Position numbers and translations under genes: made by a program. Of a stretch of 64,000 nucleotides of DNA, positions 36,508 through 44,219 are shown one piece after another. A model generated the notes under the pieces. It was not told the origin of the DNA. It did not search any database and saw only the letters and a program-made list of their open reading frames with translations. The stretch's first letter is position 1, and the number at the start of each line of letters is the position of its first letter. This stretch comes from Bacteroidota bacterium (lineage in GTDB: Bacteria > Bacteroidota > Bacteroidia > Bacteroidales > Porphyromonadaceae), in assembly GCA_023396255.1 (NCBI GenBank), contig JAEWWU010000006.1, positions 1-64,000 of the forward strand, in the 5' to 3' direction.

Positions 36508-36600
36508 AATAATTCCCTCAAAAAAATATTTTGCTTGGACGGAATAAAAAATATGAGGGAACTATCATTCTTTTTCTCCCTCAAAAAAAGGGAGCCAATA
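36508..36600 (+). repeat. Intergenic palindromic repeat, copy D
   Basis: Starts AATAATTCCCTC plus an A-run, then GCTTGGACGGAATAAAAAAT, GAGGGAACTATC and CTCCCTC plus an A-run and GGGAGCCAAT. Its second half is more diverged than in the other copies. Confidence 0.7.
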
Positions 36601-36779
36601 CAGAGATTTTAGACGGACTATACTTCGGTTTTCATCCCCAAATAGACACCGTCCTACCCCTATGAGGGAGCTGATATTTTGTTATTAAACATTAGAAATA
36701 CATTTTTTCTGTTGTGTTTTTCAAAAAACGCAGAGTAATTATATCGTTTTCTCAAGATTACTCCTATTTAGAGTTTTTG

Positions 36780-36787
36780 TATATTTG
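36780..36787 (+). promoter_or_regulatory. Predicted -7 box of the DUF2807 lipoprotein
   Basis: TATATTTG is a full match to TAnnTTTG, 32 bases upstream of the start codon. Confidence 0.55.
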
Positions 36788-36819
36788 CTTCGTAATTTAT
36801 AATTCTGTACCACTGACTT

Positions 36820-37608
36820 ATGAAAAAATTATTACTGACATTAGTATGTTGTTGCTCATTCTTGCTACTCCCCTCTTGCGTAGCAGTTGCAAAAAAGAAA
36901 GTAGTTCGAGCAACGGGAGAATTGGTTCAAAAAAATTTGCCCTATACTGGGATTAGAAGCATCGAGGCTTCGAGCCGAATAACCGTAGAGCTTATCCAAA
37001 GCGAAAATGAAAGCACATACCTTGTAGCACCTAAAGATATATTACCTTATCTACGAACTCAAAAAGAGGGAGATGAATTGATTATAGACCTAAAACCCGA
37101 TATTATTTATCGTGTTGAACAGCCCATAAAAGTGGTTGTAAACACCCGTTCGATTAGGAAGTTAGAGTTGAGCGGAGCTTCCGAAGCTCTTTTGAACGGT
37201 CATTTCTCCACAGATCTCCTCAATATAGAGCTCAGCGGGTCCAGCTCCATAAAAGAAATGGATCTTGAGTGCAAAAGTCTCGAGTGTGAATTGAGTGGGG
37301 CAAGCCAATTGAAAGGTAGCATCCTATGTACTCAAATGGAGGTGGAGCTCTCCGGAGCATCGGAATTCGTTATGAATGGCAAATGCGATCAGATGAAACT
37401 CGACTCCTCCGGAGCCAGTTCTTTTTCCGGAGAAAAATTGGCAACAACCACTGCTTCCATTGAAATGGGCGGGGCCGGGAACACCTCTGTCGGAGTCACA
37501 AAAGAACTTTCTTACGATCTTTCCGGAGCTTCTTCGCTGATTATCTTTGGTAACCCTCGCATCTTGAAAAGTGAAGTAGGAGGCAGTTCGTCCATTCGTT
37601 TCCTCTGA
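36820..37608 (+). CDS. Head-GIN domain lipoprotein (DUF2807)
   Basis: 262 residues with a lipoprotein signal ending LLPSC (C20). The rest is a DUF2807 (putative auto-transporter adhesin, head GIN) domain: a right-handed beta-solenoid with repeated L-S-G-A-S units, seen here as LELSGASEAL, IELSGSSSIK, CELSGASQLK, VELSGASEFV, LDSSGASSFS and YDLSGASSLI. It should sit in the outer or inner membrane facing the periplasm or the surface. The function is unknown. Confidence 0.88.
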   Translation: MKKLLLTLVCCCSFLLLPSCVAVAKKKVVRATGELVQKNLPYTGIRSIEASSRITVELIQSENESTYLVAPKDILPYLRTQKEGDELIIDLKPDIIYRVEQPIKVVVNTRSIRKLELSGASEALLNGHFSTDLLNIELSGSSSIKEMDLECKSLECELSGASQLKGSILCTQMEVELSGASEFVMNGKCDQMKLDSSGASSFSGEKLATTTASIEMGGAGNTSVGVTKELSYDLSGASSLIIFGNPRILKSEVGGSSSIRFL

Positions 37609-37705
37609 TTGATTCTCTTTGCTAAACCTTAAATAAAAAGCTGGGAGAAACGTTATTTTTGTCTCCAAATTCAGGGCTGCTCTTGTGTGACAAAGGCAAA
37701 TGGCG

Positions 37706-37713
37706 TACCTTTG
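37706..37713 (+). promoter_or_regulatory. Predicted promoter of secDF
   Basis: TACCTTTG is a full -7 match; TTG at 37683-37685 lies 20 bases before it as a possible -33 element. The secDF start is 56 bases downstream. Confidence 0.55.
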
Positions 37714-37769
37714 CACCTTGATGTAGTATGTTTATTCGCAAATAAATAGAAACAATAAAATATCAGACA

Positions 37770-40700
37770 ATGCAAAACAAAGGATTTGTAATCTTTATCG
37801 TTGCCTTTCTGTCTCTTATCTGCCTCTATTACATATCGTTTACCCCGGTGGTAAACCACTATGACAAGAAGGCCGATGAGATTGCGGCAATGAGAACCGG
37901 AGACAAGGCCCGGTACGACGGAGATTTGGCTGCGTACAACCGCGCCTACCAAAAAAACAAGCAAGCCTACCTAGACTCTATGGCCAACGAAAAGGTATGG
38001 TTTGGCTACACATTGAAAAAGGCTCGCCAACAACAAATCGGGCTTGGGTTGGACCTCAAGGGAGGGATGAACGTAGTTCTTCACCTCGATGGTACGGAGC
38101 TATTGCGCAACCTCGCCAATCACAGCGAAGACCCTGCTTTCCTCAAAGCGTTGGAAACTACTCGCAACACTGCCGGGGACGGATTTATCGATCAATTTGT
38201 TCGCGAATACAAAAAAATCAATCCTCAAGGTCAACTTGCGGCACTCTTCGGCAATGGTTCTCTCCGCGATCAAATTTCGGCGCGAACCACCGACGATAAA
38301 GTAGTAGACATCCTCAAAGAACGTTATGAAGCTGCCATTGGAGCTTCGCTCAACGTGCTTCGCACCCGTATAGACCGCTTCGGGGTGGTGTCTCCCAACC
38401 TACAAAGAATAGAAGGGCAAGACCGCATATTAGTAGAGTTGCCGGGCATTAAAGAACCCGAGCGCGTACGCGAGTTGCTCCAACGCAGTGCCAACTTGCA
38501 ATTTTGGAGAACTTACAGATATGAAGAAATCATAGAAGATCTTAACAATGCCAACACTCGCTTGATGCAAGGAGCAGCCTCTGCTACTCAAGAAAAAACA
38601 GTAACGGCAGACAGCACAGAAACACAAACCGAGACTCTCCAAGCCGATTCTGCCCAACAAAAAGAACTGGTCGCTAATGCCGAACAAGAAAAAACAGCTG
38701 GTCAAAATGCAGCCAAGAGCTTGTTTGCACTTCTGCAGCCAGTGAATAGGGGTACGATAGTGGGGATGGCTCGCGCTGCTGATCGTGAAGAAATCGACGC
38801 AATGCTCCACATTGCCAAGGAGAAAAAATACCTCCGCGAAGATCTTATGCTCCTATGGGGCAATGCTCCCGTCAAAGATCCCGCAACCAAGAAAGAAACG
38901 GACTTGTACGAGCTATACGCTATACGTGGCAGCCGCTTCGGACAACCTGACTTATCCGGAGACGTAGTTACATCTGCCAAAAGTGAGGTTCGCAACGACA
39001 TCGGACAAAACAAGCCGGTAGTGTCTATGACAATGGACGAAGAAGGCAGTCGCCAATGGGCAAGGCTTACCAAAGACAACATCGGCAGGTCTATTGCAAT
39101 TGTTTTGGACGGAGTGGTTTACTCTGCTCCCAACGTACCCGAAAAAATAACAGGAGGACGCAGCGAAATTTCCGGTAGCTTTACCATAGAAGAAACCACC
39201 GACCTTGCCAACGTATTGGGTTCTGGTAAGATGGAGACTTCCATCACCATTGAGCAAGAAAACGTTGTGGGACCGACCCTCGGACAGGAGTCGATCCGTG
39301 CCGGTATCATTTCATTTATCATTGCCATACTGCTTTTGGCAATTTATATGTGCATTATATACGGTCTCGTTCCTGGGTTGATTGCTGACGGGGCTCTTAT
39401 CGTAAACAGCTTCTTCACCATCGGAATTATGGCATCCTTCCACTCGGTGCTCACTTTGAGCGGTATTGCCGGTTTGGTACTCACTTTGGGTATGGCAGTA
39501 GATGCCAACGTGCTTATATTTGAACGTATAAAGGAAGAGCTAAGAGCCGGAAAAACGGTCACCCGTGCCATCAAAGACGGATACGGCAATGCTTTCTCTG
39601 CCATCTTCGACTCTAACCTAACAACGGTAATCACCGGAGCAGTTCTCTTCTTCTTCGGAACCGGTCCTATTAAAGGTTTTGCCACCACTCTTGTTATCGG
39701 AGTTATAGCCTCGTTCATAACAGCCGTATTCCTGACTCGTCTTGTGGTTGAAGCTCTTGACAGGAAAGGAAAGATGAGCAAGATAACCTACACCACTTCC
39801 ATTTCTCGCAACCTTTTGGTAAACCCTCAGTACAACATTTTGGGTAGCCGCAAAAAAGGGTTGGTCTTCTTTGGAGCTTTGATTATTGCCGGTTTGATTG
39901 CTATATTCACCGTTGGGCTCAACAAGGGTATCGAATTCTCTGGAGGACGTAATTTTGTGGTTGCATTCGACACACCCGTCTCTACCGAGGCCGTTCGTTC
40001 GTCTCTCACGGGACCGCTTGAAGGAAAAGTGTTGGTAACCTCCATCGGAACAGAAGGGAAAGAGGTACGTATTTCTACAAACTACAAAATCGATCAAAAT
40101 ACGGAAGCAGCAGAAAACGAAGTAAATGCCAAACTCTACGAAGGGCTAAAAGGGTTCTATCAAGGAGAGGTTACTCCTGATCAATTCAGCTCCGAAAAGA
40201 TCGTTAGTTCCCAACGCGTAAGTCCGAGTATGTCCAAAGACATCCGAGACAAAGCCATTGTAGCGGTACTTATCTCTTTGGTTTTTGTTGCTCTCTACAT
40301 CTTGCTCCGTTTCCGCAATGTGGCTTTCTCTCTGGGAGCTTTTGGAGCAGTGTCTGCCACAACTTTGAGCATCTTGTCTCTATATGCCCTTTTATGGAAA
40401 GTGATGCCTTTTGCTCTGGAAATAGATCAAAACTTCATCGCTGCTCTGCTGGCTATCATCGGATACTCTATCAACGACGTTGTGGTTGTGTTTGACCGTG
40501 TGAGAGAAACCACCAATCTCTACCCCAATAGAGATCGTTTTTCAGTGATGAATGATGCTCTCAACAGCACGTTAGCCCGTACGTTGAACACCTCTTTGAC
40601 CACATTCCTCGTAATGTTGGTTGTATTCATCCTTGGAGGTGCATCAATGCGCAGCTTTACCTTCTCTATCCTCTTGGGGGTAGCAATCGGAACTTTCTGC

Positions 40701-40793
40701 ACCTTATTTGTTGCAGCTCCTATTGCCTATATGACCCTTGTCTCTTCGGATAAGAAGCGTAAAAACAAAATAGCCGCAGCCGGAAGAAAATAA
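37770..40793 (+). CDS. secDF: Fused protein translocase subunits SecD and SecF
   Basis: 1007 residues forming one chain of SecD (about 1-650) and SecF (about 660-1007). This complex uses the proton gradient to pull proteins across the inner membrane after SecA/SecYEG. Signature segments are LGLDLKGGMNVVLHLD (92-107), LEIDQ-like and GMAVDANVLIFERIKEEL in SecD, then GIEFSGGRNFVV and YSINDVVVVFDRVRE in SecF. Residues 268-315 are a low-complexity Gln/Glu/Thr/Ala stretch in the periplasmic P1 region. A strong terminator follows the stop codon. Confidence 0.97.
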   Translation: MQNKGFVIFIVAFLSLICLYYISFTPVVNHYDKKADEIAAMRTGDKARYDGDLAAYNRAYQKNKQAYLDSMANEKVWFGYTLKKARQQQIGLGLDLKGGMNVVLHLDGTELLRNLANHSEDPAFLKALETTRNTAGDGFIDQFVREYKKINPQGQLAALFGNGSLRDQISARTTDDKVVDILKERYEAAIGASLNVLRTRIDRFGVVSPNLQRIEGQDRILVELPGIKEPERVRELLQRSANLQFWRTYRYEEIIEDLNNANTRLMQGAASATQEKTVTADSTETQTETLQADSAQQKELVANAEQEKTAGQNAAKSLFALLQPVNRGTIVGMARAADREEIDAMLHIAKEKKYLREDLMLLWGNAPVKDPATKKETDLYELYAIRGSRFGQPDLSGDVVTSAKSEVRNDIGQNKPVVSMTMDEEGSRQWARLTKDNIGRSIAIVLDGVVYSAPNVPEKITGGRSEISGSFTIEETTDLANVLGSGKMETSITIEQENVVGPTLGQESIRAGIISFIIAILLLAIYMCIIYGLVPGLIADGALIVNSFFTIGIMASFHSVLTLSGIAGLVLTLGMAVDANVLIFERIKEELRAGKTVTRAIKDGYGNAFSAIFDSNLTTVITGAVLFFFGTGPIKGFATTLVIGVIASFITAVFLTRLVVEALDRKGKMSKITYTTSISRNLLVNPQYNILGSRKKGLVFFGALIIAGLIAIFTVGLNKGIEFSGGRNFVVAFDTPVSTEAVRSSLTGPLEGKVLVTSIGTEGKEVRISTNYKIDQNTEAAENEVNAKLYEGLKGFYQGEVTPDQFSSEKIVSSQRVSPSMSKDIRDKAIVAVLISLVFVALYILLRFRNVAFSLGAFGAVSATTLSILSLYALLWKVMPFALEIDQNFIAALLAIIGYSINDVVVVFDRVRETTNLYPNRDRFSVMNDALNSTLARTLNTSLTTFLVMLVVFILGGASMRSFTFSILLGVAIGTFCTLFVAAPIAYMTLVSSDKKRKNKIAAAGRK

Positions 40794-40854
40794 AACTCGG
40801 GAGTAAGCACACGTCTGAGGGTTTGTTTTCGTCAAACAAATTCAAAACAAAAAG

Positions 40855-40895
40855 CGGGGAGCAGCTCTAAAATGGATGCTCCCCGTTATGTTTTG
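40855..40895 (+). terminator. Intrinsic terminator of secDF
   Basis: CGGGGAGCA (40855-40863) pairs with TGCTCCCCG (40877-40885), followed by TTATGTTTT. Confidence 0.85.
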
Positions 40896-41235
40896 AGTGA
40901 AATGATAAAAAATTTGCCATTACCCAAAGACACAGCCTTGTTCATCGTACAAATATTACTTTCAACTTATTCTCTATCAAAAAAAACGGCGAGGCCTACA
41001 TTACCCTGCGTAATCGCGCAAATTCTTTTTTAGCGATAAAAGCAAGATATAGATTGTTACGTAAAATCTTTTTACACGTTATTTTCCTAACTCTGCGCAG
41101 ATTTGAATGCAATCCTCCAACTAGTCGTTCGATAGCGAAAGCGACAATGATTGCAGGCTATGCTGTGGAAATTCCAGTCAACAGCTGGATCACCAAACCC
41201 GTATTTGATACAATAAAATAAAAAACAATAGATCT
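40896..41235. other. Upstream region of the short peptide gene
   Basis: Holds a 7-of-8 match to the -7 box (CAGATTTG, 41098-41105), which could start a leader of about 120 bases for the peptide gene. A 24-codon frame (from 41148, MIAGYAVEIPVNSW) ends just before it. I see nothing else supportable. Confidence 0.3.
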
Positions 41236-41397
41236 ATGAGAAAAATGTATTATACCATTCCAAGAGCAATAAGCATCCACTTGCGAACAAATCTACCTCT
41301 TTTTGAGAGTGCTAAATTCTCCGGAGAAGGAACAATCGATGACATTGACTTTGGAGAAGGATCATTCGAACCGATAGGCTTTGATGAGGAAATGTAA
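41236..41397 (+). CDS. Short orphan peptide, 53 residues, Gly/acid-rich C-terminus
   Basis: ATG at 41236 opens a 53-codon frame beginning MRKMYYTIPRAISIHLRTN and ending in TAA at 41397. The N-terminal half is basic with a K-x-Y-x-x-P-like pattern; the C-terminal half is acidic with FSGEGT, DFGEGS and FDEEM. From memory, many Bacteroidetes genomes encode unannotated short proteins with a Y-x-x-P start and an S-G-x-G-x acidic tail, and this looks like one of them. It lies alone between the secDF terminator and a second strong terminator (41485-41517), so it has its own transcript. No modification enzyme or transporter is adjacent. The function is unknown. Confidence 0.55.
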   Translation: MRKMYYTIPRAISIHLRTNLPLFESAKFSGEGTIDDIDFGEGSFEPIGFDEEM

Positions 41398-41484
41398 TTG
41401 ATAATTTCGAAAAAGTTTCTCTAAACCAATACGCCGAAGCAAACTCTCTATAATATCGAAGTATTGTTTCAGGTAAGTAAGAAG

Positions 41485-41517
41485 CAACTGCCTCTATGCT
41501 GAGGTGGTTGTTTTTTT
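41485..41517 (+). terminator. Intrinsic terminator after the short peptide gene
   Basis: CAACTGCCTC (41485-41494) pairs fully with GAGGTGGTTG (41501-41510), counting two G-U pairs, around a 6-base loop. Seven T follow. It ends the transcript of the peptide gene, 88 bases past its stop codon. Confidence 0.85.
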
Positions 41518-41567
41518 ATTCCTATCCATACATTACTTTGGGTAGAACCCTCTACTCCTTTTTATTG

Positions 41568-41575
41568 TACATTTG
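41568..41575 (+). promoter_or_regulatory. Predicted -7 box of feoAB
   Basis: TACATTTG is a full match to TAnnTTTG, 24 bases upstream of the feoA ATG. No clear -33 element or Fur box was seen. Confidence 0.5.
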
Positions 41576-41599
41576 TTCCTATCCTATACAAGAAATCAA

Positions 41600-41848
41600 A
41601 TGAATAATTCTTCAGAAACGACTTTAGACAAACTTCTACCAAATCAGAAAGCCCGAGTTATGGCCATTTCAAATCAATTAGATCGAGTAGCAAGGCTTAG
41701 ATTGATGGATTTGGGTTTTGTTCCAAACAGCCTTGTAGAAGTATCTTTGGTTAGCCCAATGAATCGTCCCAAAGCCTATCTGGTACGAGGAAGTTTGATT
41801 GTTCTACGTGACCAACAAGCCTCTTTCATCTCCATAAAACTCATCTGA
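41600..41848 (+). CDS. feoA: Ferrous iron transport protein A
   Basis: The ATG at 41600 gives 82 residues (MNNSSETTLDKLLPNQ). An upstream TTG at 41573 in the same frame overlaps the -7 box and is rejected. The SH3-like FeoA fold is indicated by ARLRLMDLGFVPNSLVEVSLVSP and by AYLVRGSLIVLRDQQASFI near the end. It is thought to assist FeoB in ferrous iron uptake. feoB follows after 26 bases. Confidence 0.92.
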   Translation: MNNSSETTLDKLLPNQKARVMAISNQLDRVARLRLMDLGFVPNSLVEVSLVSPMNRPKAYLVRGSLIVLRDQQASFISIKLI

Positions 41849-41874
41849 CGAACAATTTTGAAATATCCTTCCCT

Positions 41875-44088
41875 ATGGTCAAACTCTCTTGTTCCTCTTG
41901 TAGTCGAAGTTGCGGAGTTATCCACCACGCCACTGTCCAAAAGCAACCTCAACTCAAAGACACTCAAAAAAAGCAATCCCAATTCAAAGAGACCCAAAAA
42001 CAATCCCCTTCCCGCACCATAGCTCTTGCTGGAAACCCCAATACCGGCAAAAGCACCATATTCAACACCCTTACCGGTCTCAATCAACACACCGGAAACT
42101 GGTCTGGCAAAACAGTAGCCAGTGCCAGCGGGTATTACCGATACAACGAAAGTTATTGTCAAGTGGTTGATTTGCCAGGGACCTATTCCCTGCTATCAAC
42201 TAGCGAAGACGAAGAAATTGCACGCAATTTTATCTTGTTCGAACAACCGGATGTCACAGTAATTGTTGCTGATGCCACCCGTTTGGAGCGAAATCTAAAT
42301 CTTGTTCTGCAAATTTTGCAAATTACCTCTAAGGCGGTTTTGTGTGTCAATTTATTGGATGAAGCCCGGCGAAACAAAATAACAATCGACTTGGGAAATC
42401 TCTCCTCGTTACTGGGGGTTCCTGTTATTGGGACTTCTGCAAGGTCGGGGCAAGGAATTGCTCAATTATTGTCTGCCATCGAAGAAGTTGCAACAAGGGA
42501 AAACAATCCAAACAAACTCTCCCCCATCAATCTAAATCAAGAAGCAGAACTTTCTATCGCCTCCATAGAGCAAGAACTGCGTACCCGATTTCCCTCTTGG
42601 AAAGAAACTCGTTGGCTTGCGATCAGACTGATCGATGGCGACAAAGAAGTGACTCAAAAACTGCAATCTTCCGAACTTTCGAAAGAGATACACACCACAC
42701 TCTTTCAAACTATTGAGAAAGAGAAAGCCAAATTTCCGGAAGGTTTGCACGAGACTCTAACGCAAAAGTTCTACGAAAGAGCAGCCCAGATTTGCCAACA
42801 AATAGTTACCAATGACACTCCCCACGGACGATCTCAAACGGACATCAATCTGGATAAAATACTAACCAGTCGCCTATGGGGTTTTCCCATTATGTTATTA
42901 CTCCTTTCGATTGTATTTTGGATTACCATAGTAGGTAGTAACTATCCCGGTCAATGGCTAAGCAATCTTTTGATAGGAACCCTCTACCCTCTCTTGTCTC
43001 GAGCAGCAGACTGGGCACACTTCCCTTGGTGGCTCGAAGGATTCTTGATTGACGGTGTCTACCTTGCCACAGCTTGGGTTGTTTCGGTAATGCTCCCACC
43101 AATGGCTATCTTTTTCCCATTATTCACTCTTTTGGAAGACTTTGGTTACCTTCCTCGTGTGGCTTTCAACTTAGACGAGCTCTTTAGACGCTCTGGAGCT
43201 CACGGCAAACAAGCTTTGACAATGAGTATGGGATTCGGATGCAATGCCGCTGCAGTTGTTTCTACACGTATCATAGACAGTCCCAGAGAGCGTCTTATTG
43301 CCATCTTGACCAATAACTTTTCGTTGTGCAACGGTCGCTGGCCCACGCAAATTCTTTTAGCTTCCATATTCATTGCTCCACTCGCACCCCAATATCTCCA
43401 AGGCGTGGTTGGTGTAGGTGCTGTTGTTTCGGTGGCACTCATCGGCATTGCTTGCGCTTTTTTCTTTTCCTGGGTGCTGTCGCACACGCTCCTCAAGGGA
43501 GCTTCGTCCACTTTTCACTTAGAGCTTCCCCCTTACCGTCCCCCACAGTTTTGGCAAACTCTCTACACCTCTTTGGTGTCTCGCACCCTAAAGGTTTTGG
43601 GAAGTGCCATTTTGTTTGCCATCCCTTCGGGGGCACTCATTTGGATTACAAGCAATGTCACCATCAATGACCTATCCATCGCCGAATACTTCATACAATG
43701 GTTAGATGCCCCAGCCTATCTTATGGGACTAAACGGGGTGATCTTATTGGCTTATATCCTTGCCATCCCTGCCAACGAGATAGTCATTCCCACAATCATT
43801 ATGCTCACACTCTTAACCACTGGCAACATAAACTCGGGAGCTGGAGCCGGGGTGTTGTTTGAAGATCAACAAATAGTACCCCATCTTCTTACATTAGGAG
43901 GCTGGACCACCCTGACAGGAATCAATGTTATGCTCTTTAGTTTGCTTCACAACCCTTGCAGTACCACTATTCACACCATATATAAAGAAACCAAGAGTAT
44001 TCGTTGGACTACAATTGCAGCTCTTGGCCCCCTCGTCATCGGCTTTGTTGTAACTTCCTTGGTTGCTTTTGTTTGGAGACTTTTCTAA
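41875..44088 (+). CDS. feoB: Ferrous iron transporter FeoB with Cys-rich N-terminus
   Basis: 737 residues. The GTPase domain has G1 GNPNTGKST (53-61) and G3 DLPGTYS (99-105). The membrane part contains the two Gate segments and conserved cysteines (FGCNAAAV; LHNPCSTTI). It imports ferrous iron across the inner membrane. Unusually, the N-terminus reads MVKLSCSSCSRSCG, a C-x2-C-x3-C cluster (C6, C9, C13), joined to the GTPase by a short repeated linker (QLKDTQKKQS / QFKETQKQS). No feoC is present. A strong terminator follows. Confidence 0.95.
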   Translation: MVKLSCSSCSRSCGVIHHATVQKQPQLKDTQKKQSQFKETQKQSPSRTIALAGNPNTGKSTIFNTLTGLNQHTGNWSGKTVASASGYYRYNESYCQVVDLPGTYSLLSTSEDEEIARNFILFEQPDVTVIVADATRLERNLNLVLQILQITSKAVLCVNLLDEARRNKITIDLGNLSSLLGVPVIGTSARSGQGIAQLLSAIEEVATRENNPNKLSPINLNQEAELSIASIEQELRTRFPSWKETRWLAIRLIDGDKEVTQKLQSSELSKEIHTTLFQTIEKEKAKFPEGLHETLTQKFYERAAQICQQIVTNDTPHGRSQTDINLDKILTSRLWGFPIMLLLLSIVFWITIVGSNYPGQWLSNLLIGTLYPLLSRAADWAHFPWWLEGFLIDGVYLATAWVVSVMLPPMAIFFPLFTLLEDFGYLPRVAFNLDELFRRSGAHGKQALTMSMGFGCNAAAVVSTRIIDSPRERLIAILTNNFSLCNGRWPTQILLASIFIAPLAPQYLQGVVGVGAVVSVALIGIACAFFFSWVLSHTLLKGASSTFHLELPPYRPPQFWQTLYTSLVSRTLKVLGSAILFAIPSGALIWITSNVTINDLSIAEYFIQWLDAPAYLMGLNGVILLAYILAIPANEIVIPTIIMLTLLTTGNINSGAGAGVLFEDQQIVPHLLTLGGWTTLTGINVMLFSLLHNPCSTTIHTIYKETKSIRWTTIAALGPLVIGFVVTSLVAFVWRLF

Positions 44089-44117
44089 GATTGTAAACAA
44101 TTACCTATCAACAGCAT

Positions 44118-44154
44118 CGCCCGAATTCCTTGAAAAAGGAACTCGGGCGTTTTT
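44118..44154 (+). terminator. Intrinsic terminator of feoAB
   Basis: CGCCCGA (44118-44124) and TTCCTT pair with AAGGAA and TCGGGCG (44143-44149), followed by TTTTTAT. The lack of a T-run on the other strand suggests it works for feoB only. Confidence 0.85.
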
Positions 44155-44219
44155 ATGCAATGTATGTAGCCTCGCGTTTGGAGTGAACTACAAATCGATT
44201 TTCTTTTTACTCGATATTC

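Larger units (their letters stand above)
36124..36779. other. Divergent intergenic region between leuS and the DUF2807 gene
   Basis: Contains a perfect 10-base inverted repeat (36251-36260 and 36305-36314) and copy D of the intergenic repeat. I see no gene; short frames lack any domain. Confidence 0.45.

Noticed and set aside
41024..41220. Open frame without a start codon upstream of the short peptide gene (LRNRANSFLAIKARYRLL...)
   Set aside because: No start codon except a late ATG giving 24 codons and no recognisable family; kept only as a note in the upstream region.
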